From Clostridia bacterium (GTDB lineage Bacteria; Bacillota; Clostridia; Lachnospirales; WQUN01): a stretch of DNA of 9,992 bases. Shown here piece by piece: positions 1 to 6,653 of this stretch. Every line of letters starts with the position of its first letter. The first letter of the stretch is position 1. The notes under the pieces were generated by a model. That model saw nothing but the letters and a program-made list of their open reading frames with translations. It ran no database searches and had not been told where the DNA came from. The translations under genes and the position numbers were made by a program. Where the stretch lies: the NCBI GenBank assembly GCA_025997155.1, contig BNUF01000083.1, positions 1 to 9,992 of the forward strand, written 5' to 3'.

Positions 1-241
1 TACATTTTGTCACTCGCCTTTTCTATGTCATTAGGTCTTTTTTTCGTGTTATTTTTTCATTTCTGTGGTTTTTGCTTTTTTACTAAAATTTTTTTAAGTT
101 ACCTATTGACTTTTAATAGCTGGTCTTTTGTTGTAAGTAATATAAATATATCACAAATTATCAAATATGTCTGTATTTTTTGTAAATTTTAATTATAATA
201 TTAACAAAAAGAAAAATTTTATTCAGAAGAGGGTTAGGGTT
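1..241. other. AT-rich leader upstream of ligA
   Basis: This stretch is strongly AT-rich with long T runs, and I see no convincing gene in it. The open frame at 7-192 begins with TTG, has no ribosome binding site and encodes low-complexity Phe/Leu/Ser-rich sequence. A TATAAT hexamer at 194-199 could be the -10 element of a ligA promoter, but no good -35 sits 16-18 bases upstream, so the ligA promoter is not firmly located. A TTGACT at 106-111 lacks a partner -10 at the right distance. Confidence 0.5.
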
Positions 242-2185
242 ATGAATAAAGCGGAAAAGATACAGAAACTGGTTGCTACGCTGGATAAAGCGGCGGAGGA
301 GTACTATTCGGGCAGTACTCCGAGTATGAGCGACTTTGAGTATGATAGGTTGTACGACGAATTATCGCTCCTTGAAAACGAAACGGGGCTTATCCTCTCA
401 AATTCGCCGACACAAAAAGTAGGCTATGAGGCGGTGTCCTCTCTCGTCAAGGTCGCCCACAAAACGCCTATGCTTTCTCTCGACAAGACTAAGGACACGG
501 GAGTTCTCGAGGAATTTTTGGGAGAACAGAACGGGCTTCTCTCGTGGAAACTGGACGGATTGACGGTGGTTCTCACCTACAAAGACGGCGAACTATATCA
601 GGCACTCACGCGGGGCAACGGGCAAATCGGCGAGAACATAACCCACAACGCGCGTTTTTTCAAGAATATCCCGCTTAGGACGGCGCATAAAGGCGAGTTC
701 ACCGTGCGGGGCGAGGCGGTAATCTCCTACAAAGATTTTGAGAAAATCAACGAGAAGGAGGAAATCCCTTACAAAAACCCGCGCAACCTTTGCAGCGGGA
801 CAGTTCGCCAGCTAAGCGGCGAAAACCTTAAAAAACGCGGCGTACACTGTTTTATTTTCGGGTTTTCGGGGGATTTTGACTATACCGAAAAGTCACAAAT
901 TTTTGAATACCTTGAGGAGCTTGGATTTCAGACGGTATTTTCCAAAAAAGTAAATAAAAGCAACCTAAAGGAAGTTTTTACCTATTTCGAGCAAAACGTG
1001 AAAAACAACGAGTTCGCGTCGGACGGGCTTGTACTCACCTACGACGACATCGCCTACTCAAAGTCTCTCGGCACAACGTCAAAATTTCCAAAGGACGCGC
1101 TGGCGTTCAAGTGGCGCGACGAGACCGCCAAAACCACCCTTGAAAAAGTCGAGTGGAGTGCGTCGCGGACGGGGCTTATCAACCCGATTGCGGTTTTCGC
1201 TCCTGTGGAGCTTGAGGGTACGACCGTAGAGCGGGCAAGTCTCCACAACATAAGCATATTAGAACAGCTTAAACTAGGACTTGGAGATACCCTAGTCGTC
1301 TACAAGGCGAATATGATTATCCCGCAGATTGCCGAAAATCTGACGCAAAGCGGCACGCTTAGAATACCCGCCGAATGTCCCGCTTGCGGCGGAACTCTTG
1401 AAACAAAAGAAGAAAACACGGCGAAATTCCTGTATTGCGTCAATCCTCATTGCAGGGCGAAAACAGAGGAGGCGTTGTCTCATTTTGTAAGCCGTGACGC
1501 GCTGAACATCGAGGGGCTGTCGATTGAGCGTTTGCGGGATTTTGTGGAAAAAGGGTTTATCGCGGATTGCCCCGATATTTTTGAACTTAAAAACCACAGG
1601 GACGAAATAGTACAGTTAAAAGGCTACGGCAAGAAACTTTTTGACAACCTCACAAACGCAATCGAAAACTCAAAAACCGTAAAGCTGCCGAATTTTATAT
1701 ACTCTCTCGGTATTATGCAGGTGGGACTCTCTAACGCGAAACTCCTTTGCAAATATTTCGGCGGCGACATAGAAAAAATAAAGCTAGCCGAAAAAGAGGA
1801 CTTACTCCAAATCGAGGGCTTTGGCGAGGTTTTGGCGGAGTCCGTGTACGCGTTTTTCAAAAACCCGAAGACACTAGAACTAGCGGAGCGGATTTACGCC
1901 TATCTTCGCGTCGTCAAAGAAGAACGGCAGGAAAACGCGGGACTTTCGGGCAAAACCTTTGTAATAACGGGTTCTCTCGAACAGTTTGAAAACCGCAAGG
2001 CGTTGCAGACGCTTATCGAGGACAACGGCGGGCGTGTGTCGGGTTCTGTCAGCGCGAAGACGGATTACCTAATCAACAACGACAACACGTCAAGTTCCGC
2101 GAAAAACAAAAAGGCGCGTGAACTCGGCATAAAAATAATCACCGAAACGGAATTTATCAACGGAGGGCAAAATGGATTATTTTGA
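242..2185 (+). CDS. ligA: NAD+-dependent DNA ligase LigA
   Basis: Seals nicks in duplex DNA using NAD+, in replication and repair. The 647-residue protein is slightly shorter than the usual ~670 but has every domain. The Ia region has the YDRLYDEL block (34-41). The adenylation domain has the nucleophile lysine K103 in KLDG, then TRGNG (123-127), RGEAV (156-160) and AFKW (288-291). An OB fold follows. A four-cysteine zinc site has C379, C382, C399 and C404. Helix-hairpin-helix repeats span about 420-560 (including GYGKKL and GFGEVL), and a BRCT domain covers 568-647. The ATG at 242 is preferred because GAAGAGGG lies 8 bases upstream. The in-frame ATG at 167 has no ribosome binding site and would add a Lys/Asn-rich tail outside the family. 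The 3' end overlaps recX by 14 bases. The sequence style recalls Lachnospiraceae ligases; this is from memory. Confidence 0.97.
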   Translation: MNKAEKIQKLVATLDKAAEEYYSGSTPSMSDFEYDRLYDELSLLENETGLILSNSPTQKVGYEAVSSLVKVAHKTPMLSLDKTKDTGVLEEFLGEQNGLLSWKLDGLTVVLTYKDGELYQALTRGNGQIGENITHNARFFKNIPLRTAHKGEFTVRGEAVISYKDFEKINEKEEIPYKNPRNLCSGTVRQLSGENLKKRGVHCFIFGFSGDFDYTEKSQIFEYLEELGFQTVFSKKVNKSNLKEVFTYFEQNVKNNEFASDGLVLTYDDIAYSKSLGTTSKFPKDALAFKWRDETAKTTLEKVEWSASRTGLINPIAVFAPVELEGTTVERASLHNISILEQLKLGLGDTLVVYKANMIIPQIAENLTQSGTLRIPAECPACGGTLETKEENTAKFLYCVNPHCRAKTEEALSHFVSRDALNIEGLSIERLRDFVEKGFIADCPDIFELKNHRDEIVQLKGYGKKLFDNLTNAIENSKTVKLPNFIYSLGIMQVGLSNAKLLCKYFGGDIEKIKLAEKEDLLQIEGFGEVLAESVYAFFKNPKTLELAERIYAYLRVVKEERQENAGLSGKTFVITGSLEQFENRKALQTLIEDNGGRVSGSVSAKTDYLINNDNTSSSAKNKKARELGIKIITETEFINGGQNGLF

Positions 2186-2621
2186 GGGAGAACTTGAACA
2201 GGCGAAAGACTTCGCGCTAAAGCTTTTATCTTTGCGCGACCGCACCGAGCGGGAAATCAGGGAGCGGCTTTACGAAAAGGGGTATTCAGACGAAATAACG
2301 GAGCGTGTCCTTGAGATACTTGGCGAATACAACTACATAGACGACGAAAATTTTGCGAAAAAATACGTCTCTGATTGTTTTCGTCTAAAGGGTTGGGGCA
2401 ATCTCAAGATTTTGCATATGCTGCGGGAAAAAGGCGTGTCAAACGAAACGGGAGAAAACGCCGTAAGCGAATATTTGTCCGAAAACGATATATACCCCGT
2501 GATTGAAAAATACCTGATTAGGCGCGGGGATTCGCAAAAGACCGTGAATTACCTCATAAACAAGGGCTTTTTGTATGACGACATTGAAAACGCGCTTTAC
2601 ACCTACAAAGAAACCCTCTGA
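2172..2621 (+). CDS. recX: Regulatory protein RecX
   Basis: RecX binds RecA and modulates, usually inhibits, its filament formation and strand exchange. The 149-residue protein is all-helical, as expected for tandem three-helix RecX repeats. Repeat 1 contains the family-typical pattern of 'ALKLLSLRDRTEREIRERL' followed by KGYSDE. The next block is 'LGEYNYIDDENFAKKYV', matching the conserved L-x3-x-YIDD-x2-FA element. A third, looser repeat ends the protein. CGGAGGG lies 4-5 bases before the ATG at 2172, inside the last codons of ligA, so translation is probably coupled. The stop codon (2619-2621) lies in the left arm and loop edge of the transcription terminator. Location directly behind ligA supports a DNA repair operon. 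Family assignment is secure from the motifs; the RecA role is from family knowledge. Confidence 0.92.
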   Translation: MDYFEGELEQAKDFALKLLSLRDRTEREIRERLYEKGYSDEITERVLEILGEYNYIDDENFAKKYVSDCFRLKGWGNLKILHMLREKGVSNETGENAVSEYLSENDIYPVIEKYLIRRGDSQKTVNYLINKGFLYDDIENALYTYKETL

Positions 2622-2647
2622 TTTTATTCAGAGGGTTTTGTTTTGTT
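2611..2647 (+). terminator. Rho-independent terminator of ligA-recX, probably bidirectional
   Basis: A perfect 10-bp stem pairs 2611-2620 (AAACCCTCTG) with 2629-2638, with an 8-base loop ATTTTATT and a T-rich tail TGTTTTGTT to 2647. The stem overlaps the recX stop codon. Read on the minus strand the same hairpin ends in TTTCTTTG, so it can also stop the convergent pilin operon that ends at 2656. Confidence 0.88.
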
Positions 2648-2660
2648 ACGTTTTGTTACG
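2641..2660. repeat. Two tandem copies of a 10-bp unit
   Basis: TTTTGTTACG occurs twice head to tail at 2641-2650 and 2651-2660. The second copy contains the stop codon (TTA on plus, TAA on minus) of the minus-strand prepilin gene. It is probably a chance slippage duplication at the 3' end of that gene. Confidence 0.6.
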
Positions 2661-3192
2661 GTGCGGGTATCGGTGTGTTCTGTATTTTAACGTCGATTAC
2701 ATATGAGGTGACGTTAGAGGGAATTATCGCGTCGGCAGGAAGCGCATACGCCTTGTAAAGGTGTATTTCCGTTTCCGACGTCGCCTCTACCTTGCCCGCG
2801 CTGTCTATGGAGTTTTTGGATTCTGTCGCCGAGGTCATATCGGCGCGTACCGTCGGAACGTTGACTGTCGCGGACGAATTCCTTGACGGTTCGAGCTGTA
2901 CCTGAACGGTGCCGTTGACATAACCGAAACTGTTCGTCGTCGCTCCGTTCGTTTCCGCGTAGGGAATGGAGCTAAGCGCACTCTCAATCGCCGACAAGGA
3001 CGCTGCCTCTGTCACTTCGTTCAAAACCCTGTCCGCGAACCCACGCGCCTCGGCGGTGTTTCTTGAACTTGCGGCGAGTATCTGCGACTGCCACGCGGTG
3101 CGGGCGAAAAACAGAGTGAACCCCGCCGCCACAATGGACAGGATAACCACGGCGACAAGCACCTCAACCAAAGTCATACCTTTTTCGTTCAT
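2656..3192 (-). CDS. Type IV prepilin-like protein (minor pseudopilin)
   Basis: The 178-residue protein starts MNEKG|MTLVEVLVAVVIL, a classical prepilin peptidase site. Gly5 is the -1 residue, Met is +1, and Glu is at +5 of the mature chain. A ~20-residue hydrophobic helix follows, forming membrane anchor and filament core. The rest is a Ser/Thr/Ala-rich globular domain with no cysteine and no recognised fold. An in-frame TTG at 3198 would add two residues, but AAAGGAGG (3208-3201) is 8 bases from the ATG at 3192 and only 2 from the TTG, so I chose the ATG. The stop of the upstream pseudopilin gene is only 2 bases before this ATG (TGATTATG) and the ribosome binding site lies inside that gene, so the two are translationally coupled. 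Likely a minor pilin of a type IV pilus, competence or secretion filament. No assembly ATPase, platform protein or peptidase gene is in the window. Confidence 0.85.
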   Translation of the reverse strand: MNEKGMTLVEVLVAVVILSIVAAGFTLFFARTAWQSQILAASSRNTAEARGFADRVLNEVTEAASLSAIESALSSIPYAETNGATTNSFGYVNGTVQVQLEPSRNSSATVNVPTVRADMTSATESKNSIDSAGKVEATSETEIHLYKAYALPADAIIPSNVTSYVIDVKIQNTPIPAP

Positions 3193-3194
3193 AA

Positions 3195-5195
3195 TCAAAA
3201 CCTCCTTTCAGGCACAACGTCTGTCGGCTGGTAGCCGCCGCCCACCATCTGCCCGAGTCCGTCTATATACGGGTTATCTTTCTCGCGCGGTTTAAAAATA
3301 AGGTCCAAACCGTTAAACACTATTTCTTTCGCGTGCAGCGAACCGTAGAACTCATAACCCTGCGCGCTGTTGGCTTGAATCTTGCCTGTCGGAAGGTAAA
3401 AATCCATCATAACCGCGTTTGTGGAATTCACCGACGACGAGTTAATGTTCGCGCCGTACTCCAAGCCGTTGTCGTTATGCGCGAAAAAGAACACGTGAGG
3501 CGTCATCTCGGGGGTCGGCGAACCTACCGTCGTTTTTACGAATTCGTTAGATTGGTCAATCTGAAATCCTGTAAAACCGTCCGACTTAAGGTTGTACGCG
3601 ATTATCGTTATGTCGTCAGGCACCTCGATTACATCTCCGAAAAAGAGACGCTGAAGATTGTCGTTTGAGTGTATCGTTATCGGAGCTAAGGGGGTTTTTG
3701 CCATTATAAACACTCTTTTGCCGAGCGGTATCTGTTCCTTGAGTTTAGCGGACATATTATAACCCTGATTCGGGTGGGTCATATTGGAGTCTTCAAGGAA
3801 CTCGATATACACGGGAGTTCCCTCGAGTGCGTTTTTGAGGTCTAGTACCGCTTTGGCGTAAGCTTTAGTCAGAGGCTGGTCGCCCGCTTCATAGTAGTAC
3901 ACTTCCTTATATGCCTCGCCTGCCGTATTAACAGCGTTAAACAAATTGGGGTCGATACCGTTTAGATTAAGTATCTTTTCCAGGTTGATGCTGTATTCAG
4001 GCACGTCCATGTCAGGTTCGCCGCCTCTTTCGATTGCCGAAACATACGCCAGCATAAGCTCGGGGTGTTCCTTCGCGAAAGCTCTTGACGAAGGGTCGGA
4101 GAGGCTAGCGACAATCCCCTGTACCATAAGTTTGAAGAGCTGAGGCTCAAAATCCGCCGCCGCGTCCTCCGCCTTGTTGTAGAAATGGGCGTAACTATAC
4201 GGAACGTTGTTATGCGTGTACTGAAGGTTAAGGGTTATTATATCGCCGTCGTTAATGATTAGGTCTCCTATGGCGTTTCGCGCTTCCATACCTATGGCGG
4301 CTCTTAGGTTAGACGTTATAAACCTGTCCGAACCTACCAGTTCGGGGTCTTTGCCGGGAGCTTCCTTAGTGATTTTCGCGGCGGTGGTGTACAAAGGAGC
4401 GTTGCTTGTCGCGTCGAGGGCGCTTCTCATCTCGTTCGGCAGCAAGTCGATAAAACTCGCAAGGTCGTTACCTACGGCGACAGGAGCGGGCTGGTCATAA
4501 CTAATACCCGCAATGCTCGTATGGTTCGGGTTTGGAGCTCCGCCTTCGCTCTCGCCGCTCCAGCCGTCGCCCGCGTCTGTCACTTTAGCTCCGTCTACCG
4601 CGTTTTCTGCGGGCGGTCTGTTGGGTATCGGCACTTTCATATATCTGCTTTCGGGTTCTTTGGATTTTGAAACGACTTCGTTGGGGGCGTATATTTTGTT
4701 TCCTATTCTAATGTTTTTGCCCGACGCGTTTCTGAGCTCCGTTTCGGAGGAGACGGTGAGGGCAAGCCCCTTGTTTTTTTGGTAATAGTCGGTGGTCACG
4801 TTTACGGTGGAGGTCGCCGCGAACCCGTCGATTTCAGGAAAATTCACGGTGTGAGTCACCTTAAAATCCGCGTCCTGCCCCGAGTTTATTCCGTACACAT
4901 ACATTCCGTTTATGTCAAGGTCCGCCTCGTCCGGTACGGTGAAATAGTCGTTAAGAGCCGGGTCTGTCAGGAAATCCCTGATTTGTGTCGAGCCGTAGTA
5001 TATGCTGTCGGATATGATGCCGAGAGCCGACGCGTTGTAGTAGTGCGTTTGAGTTTCCGATTTATCTTTTGCCGCGCTGTTACCGTTTATTACCATAGTC
5101 GCGGTCACGCCCATAGCTATAATCGAGAACATAATCATAACCAAAATGACGGTCACAAGAGCCGTGCCTTTTTTGTTACGAATAATTTTTGCCAT
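3195..5195 (-). CDS. Large PilX/GspK-like pseudopilin
   Basis: The 666-residue protein begins MAKIIRNKKG|TALVTVILVMIMF, a type III (prepilin) signal with Gly10 at -1 and a long hydrophobic helix. Position +5 of the mature chain is Thr, not Glu. That pattern is known for PilX- and GspK-like subunits thought to cap filament tips. The helix is followed by a long extracellular region. A C-terminal stretch (about 560-640) has repeated short strands, including 'FYLPTGKIQANSAQGYEFYG' and 'SLHAKEIVFNG'. These resemble the beta-solenoid domain seen at the end of many Gram-positive PilX-like proteins (resemblance only). The open frame extends to 5282, but that start would lie upstream of the promoter hexamers at 5275-5247. 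The ATG at 5195 has AAAGGGG 7 bases upstream. It is first in the operon with the 178-residue prepilin. Substrate or adhesion role is unknown. Confidence 0.82.
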   Translation of the reverse strand: MAKIIRNKKGTALVTVILVMIMFSIIAMGVTATMVINGNSAAKDKSETQTHYYNASALGIISDSIYYGSTQIRDFLTDPALNDYFTVPDEADLDINGMYVYGINSGQDADFKVTHTVNFPEIDGFAATSTVNVTTDYYQKNKGLALTVSSETELRNASGKNIRIGNKIYAPNEVVSKSKEPESRYMKVPIPNRPPAENAVDGAKVTDAGDGWSGESEGGAPNPNHTSIAGISYDQPAPVAVGNDLASFIDLLPNEMRSALDATSNAPLYTTAAKITKEAPGKDPELVGSDRFITSNLRAAIGMEARNAIGDLIINDGDIITLNLQYTHNNVPYSYAHFYNKAEDAAADFEPQLFKLMVQGIVASLSDPSSRAFAKEHPELMLAYVSAIERGGEPDMDVPEYSINLEKILNLNGIDPNLFNAVNTAGEAYKEVYYYEAGDQPLTKAYAKAVLDLKNALEGTPVYIEFLEDSNMTHPNQGYNMSAKLKEQIPLGKRVFIMAKTPLAPITIHSNDNLQRLFFGDVIEVPDDITIIAYNLKSDGFTGFQIDQSNEFVKTTVGSPTPEMTPHVFFFAHNDNGLEYGANINSSSVNSTNAVMMDFYLPTGKIQANSAQGYEFYGSLHAKEIVFNGLDLIFKPREKDNPYIDGLGQMVGGGYQPTDVVPERRF

Positions 5196-5246
5196 AAAAA
5201 AACCCCTTTCCTTTAATAATGAGTAAACGATAGTATCCCTAATTAA

Positions 5247-5275
5247 AGTATATATATATCTTAAATTTTTGTCAA
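5247..5275 (-). promoter_or_regulatory. Sigma-A promoter of the prepilin operon
   Basis: On the minus strand a perfect -35 TTGACA (5275-5270) and a -10 TATACT (5252-5247) are separated by 17 bases. Transcription should begin near 5240, giving a ~45-base leader before the ATG at 5195. It lies immediately behind the dut terminator, so the pilin pair is an independent transcription unit. Confidence 0.88.
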
Positions 5276-5282
5276 CATTCAA

Positions 5283-5316
5283 AAATAAAAAAAAAGGCGA
5301 ATAATTACGCCCTTTT
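5283..5316 (-). terminator. Rho-independent terminator after dut
   Basis: Read on the minus strand, AAAAGGGCG (5316-5308) pairs with CGCCTTTTT (5299-5291) around the 8-base loop TAATTATT. One cytosine (5312) is bulged. The pairing runs into an uninterrupted T run ending near 5287. It starts 6 bases after the dut stop codon. Confidence 0.85.
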
Positions 5317-5322
5317 GGAATA

Positions 5323-5751
5323 TTATAATCCTGTGGAACCGAACCCCGAATCTCCCCGCTTTGAGCCAGATAATTCCTCCACCAGCACTATTTCGGCGTA
5401 TACCGGAGCTGATATCACCATTTGCGCGATTTTCATACCGACCGTAACGGTAAACCTCTCCCTGCCGTGGTTAATCATCAATACCTTGATTTCCCCGCGA
5501 TAGCCGCAGTCGATAGTCCCCGGGGAGTTTAGAAGAGTCACCCCGTACCTTAGCGCAAGCCCGCTTCTTGGGCGAATCTGCGCCTCCGTGCCGTAGGGGA
5601 GCTCTAGGGCTATTCCCGTTCGTACAAGGGCGTATTCCGAGGGGGGGATAGTGAGCGGCTCAAGGGCGAACAAGTCGAGCCCCGCGTCGCCCTCTGTGGC
5701 GTAGCGCGGGATAACCGCCGCCTCGTCGGTTTTTTTTATTCTAAGAGTCAA
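5323..5751 (-). CDS. dut: dUTP diphosphatase (dUTPase)
   Basis: Hydrolyses dUTP to dUMP and pyrophosphate, keeping uracil out of DNA and feeding dTMP synthesis. The protein is 142 residues, the normal size for the homotrimeric dUTPase. All five family motifs are present. They are AGLDLFA (23-29), RPRSGLAL (60-67), NSPGTIDCGYRGEI (75-88) with catalytic Asp81 and substrate-binding Tyr84, GMKIAQMVI (105-113), and the glycine-rich C-terminal arm RGDSGFGSTGL (132-142). The more common GxIDxxYRGE wording is here TIDCGYRGE, a mild variant. The ATG overlaps the stop of the CarD-family gene in an ATGA arrangement, so the two are translationally coupled and transcribed from the promoter upstream of that gene. 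A terminator follows directly. Confidence 0.96.
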   Translation of the reverse strand: MTLRIKKTDEAAVIPRYATEGDAGLDLFALEPLTIPPSEYALVRTGIALELPYGTEAQIRPRSGLALRYGVTLLNSPGTIDCGYRGEIKVLMINHGRERFTVTVGMKIAQMVISAPVYAEIVLVEELSGSKRGDSGFGSTGL

Positions 5752-6227
5752 GACCCCACCGCCTCCAGCAGAATCTCCTCCGCGAGGTTTTTTTCAATGT
5801 TTTGCGAAACCGCTATCTCGCTGATTATAATTTGTTTTGTCGTCGTGAGCATCTTTTTTTCCGCCCCCGAAAGAACCTTAAGCTTTTCGCGGCTTTGGAG
5901 ATTCCTGAAAACGACGGCGATTTCGCGGAGATGCCCCGTTTTGATTTTTTCCATATTAGAGCGGTAGCGTTCGTTCCAGTTTTCAGACATTGGGGGATTT
6001 TTTTCTTTTGTGGATTTTATGATACTTACAATCTCATCTTTTGAGTAGACAACCCGTATACCGCAAGTTTCCGCTTTTGACGCCGAAATCATAATCTTGA
6101 GATTTGAACTGGGAATGTTGAGGGTGTAGTAGGTTTCAAACGTTCCTTCAATTTCTTTTTCCTCGATAGATTCAATAACTCCCGCGCCATACAACGGGTA
6201 CACAATTTTGTCGCCTTTTGAGAACAT
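5748..6227 (-). CDS. CarD/CdnL/TRCF-family transcription regulator
   Basis: CarD-family proteins bind the RNA polymerase beta subunit through an N-terminal Tudor-like domain and stabilise open promoter complexes. The N-terminal part fits closely. MFSKGDKIVYPLYGAGVIES is the hallmark opening, followed by paired strands ending in 'YYTLNIPSSNLKIMI' (about 33-47). The later half (about 75-159) is helical and basic, with W84, R87 and R89 in the 'NWNERYRSN' block typical of the DNA-contacting domain. Length (159) is normal for the family. The ribosome binding site before the ATG is weak (GGATGTGG). An extended -10 promoter lies about 60 bases upstream. Its last four bases overlap dut. The name carD or cdnL is not assigned because the subgroup cannot be told from motifs alone. 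Confidence 0.9.
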   Translation of the reverse strand: MFSKGDKIVYPLYGAGVIESIEEKEIEGTFETYYTLNIPSSNLKIMISASKAETCGIRVVYSKDEIVSIIKSTKEKNPPMSENWNERYRSNMEKIKTGHLREIAVVFRNLQSREKLKVLSGAEKKMLTTTKQIIISEIAVSQNIEKNLAEEILLEAVGS

Positions 6228-6283
6228 AAAACCACATCCATTCTAGGATACCGTCGGTTAAACTACACAAGAATACACATTCT

Positions 6284-6292
6284 ATTATAACA
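6284..6292 (-). promoter_or_regulatory. Extended -10 promoter of the carD-like/dut operon
   Basis: On the minus strand TGTTATAAT (6292-6284) is a perfect -10 hexamer with the TGn extension. No good -35 lies 16-18 bases upstream, as is usual for extended -10 promoters. The expected start is near 6277, leaving a leader of about 50 bases. The promoter points away from the adjacent replication origin. Confidence 0.72.
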
Positions 6293-6409
6293 TACCCGCG
6301 ATTTCGGTACTATCCGTAAAATCTAACAATCTTTTTTGGTTGTTTTTTATATTCTCCCCAGAGGGGCAAGGTTATAAACATAATCCACAAAAAAAGTTCT
6401 GCACAGCTT

Positions 6410-6471
6410 ATTATAATATTTTACTAAGTTATTAGTATTAGTAGTAGTAGGGGCTGTGGATATGTGGAAAT
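6410..6471 (+). promoter_or_regulatory. DnaA-trio element and unwinding region
   Basis: Seven consecutive triplets occupy 6430-6450: TAT TAG TAT TAG TAG TAG TAG. Then comes GGGC (6451-6454), then a box TGTGGATAT (6455-6463, one mismatch) and a weaker TGTGGAAAT (6463-6471). Left of the triplets is the AT tract TTATAATATTTTACTAAG (about 6411-6428). This order (box, GC-rich spacer, 5'-TAG-type repeats, AT-rich tract) is the published arrangement of DnaA-trios, to which DnaA extends as a filament on one strand to open the duplex. Five triplets are TAG and two are TAT; all keep the conserved central A. Confidence 0.75.
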
Positions 6472-6505
6472 CCCACTCTAGCCCTTGCCTTATATAGGTT
6501 TCCCG

Positions 6506-6647
6506 TGTGGATAACCGCGTGGACAACCTGTGGATAATTCTGGATAACTCGGGGGTTATCCACAGGCGGTTTTTTCGGACAAGAATTATCCACAAAAGGC
6601 GATTTTTATCCACAGGTTTTTTGGGGTTTTCCACAGGGTTTTCCACA
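6506..6647. repeat. DnaA-box array
   Basis: Exact boxes are at 6506-6514 and 6529-6537 (minus), and at 6556-6564, 6586-6594 and 6606-6614 (plus). One-mismatch boxes are TCTGGATAA at 6539-6547 (minus) and TTTTCCACA at 6627-6635 and 6639-6647 (plus). A two-mismatch CGTGGACAA is at 6518-6526. The boxes at 6529 and 6556 form a perfect 10-bp inverted repeat (CTGTGGATAA/TTATCCACAG). A second nested inverted repeat, GGATAAC/GTTATCC, lies at 6542-6548/6555-6561. Confidence 0.9.
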
Positions 6648-6653
6648 GTATCT

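Larger units (their letters stand above)
6372..6647. other. oriC: Putative replication origin (oriC-like)
   Basis: This gene-free block has the layout of a bacterial chromosomal origin. From left to right it holds an AT-rich tract with degenerate boxes (6372-6430), DnaA-trio triplets (6430-6450), a GGGC spacer, two boxes at 6455-6471, and a dense array of DnaA boxes up to 6647. Five boxes are exact matches to TTATCCACA. They are at 6506-6514 and 6529-6537 on the minus strand and at 6556-6564, 6586-6594 and 6606-6614 on the plus strand. The boxes change orientation at about 6550. No dnaA, dnaN, rpmH or gidA lies nearby; the flanks are a carD-like gene and satP. It could be the chromosomal origin, or that of a secondary replicon. 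I infer function from motif order, which matches the Bacillus subtilis basal unwinding system. Confidence 0.85.

Noticed and set aside
7..192. 61-codon Phe/Leu-rich open frame
   Set aside because: TTG start, no ribosome binding site, and composition explained by T-rich intergenic DNA.
167..241. Upstream in-frame ATG extending ligA by 25 residues
   Set aside because: No ribosome binding site there, and the extension is Asn/Lys-rich with no family match. The ATG at 242 has GAAGAGGG at 8 bases.
4779..5216. 145-codon plus-strand open frame opposite the large pseudopilin
   Set aside because: It is a shadow of the pseudopilin gene: Val/Arg/His-rich, with no ribosome binding site and no recognisable motif. 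It also runs through the pilin start region.
6430..6450. Simple TAG microsatellite
   Set aside because: Register, distance to the DnaA box and the GC-rich spacer fit a DnaA-trio better than a random triplet repeat.
6347..6646. 99-codon open frame on the minus strand beginning MENPVENPKKPVDK
   Set aside because: It is generated by the DnaA-box repeats (TGTGGA/TTTTCCACA translate to repeated NPV/NPK, and the boxes keep the frame open). It has no ribosome binding site and overlaps the origin.
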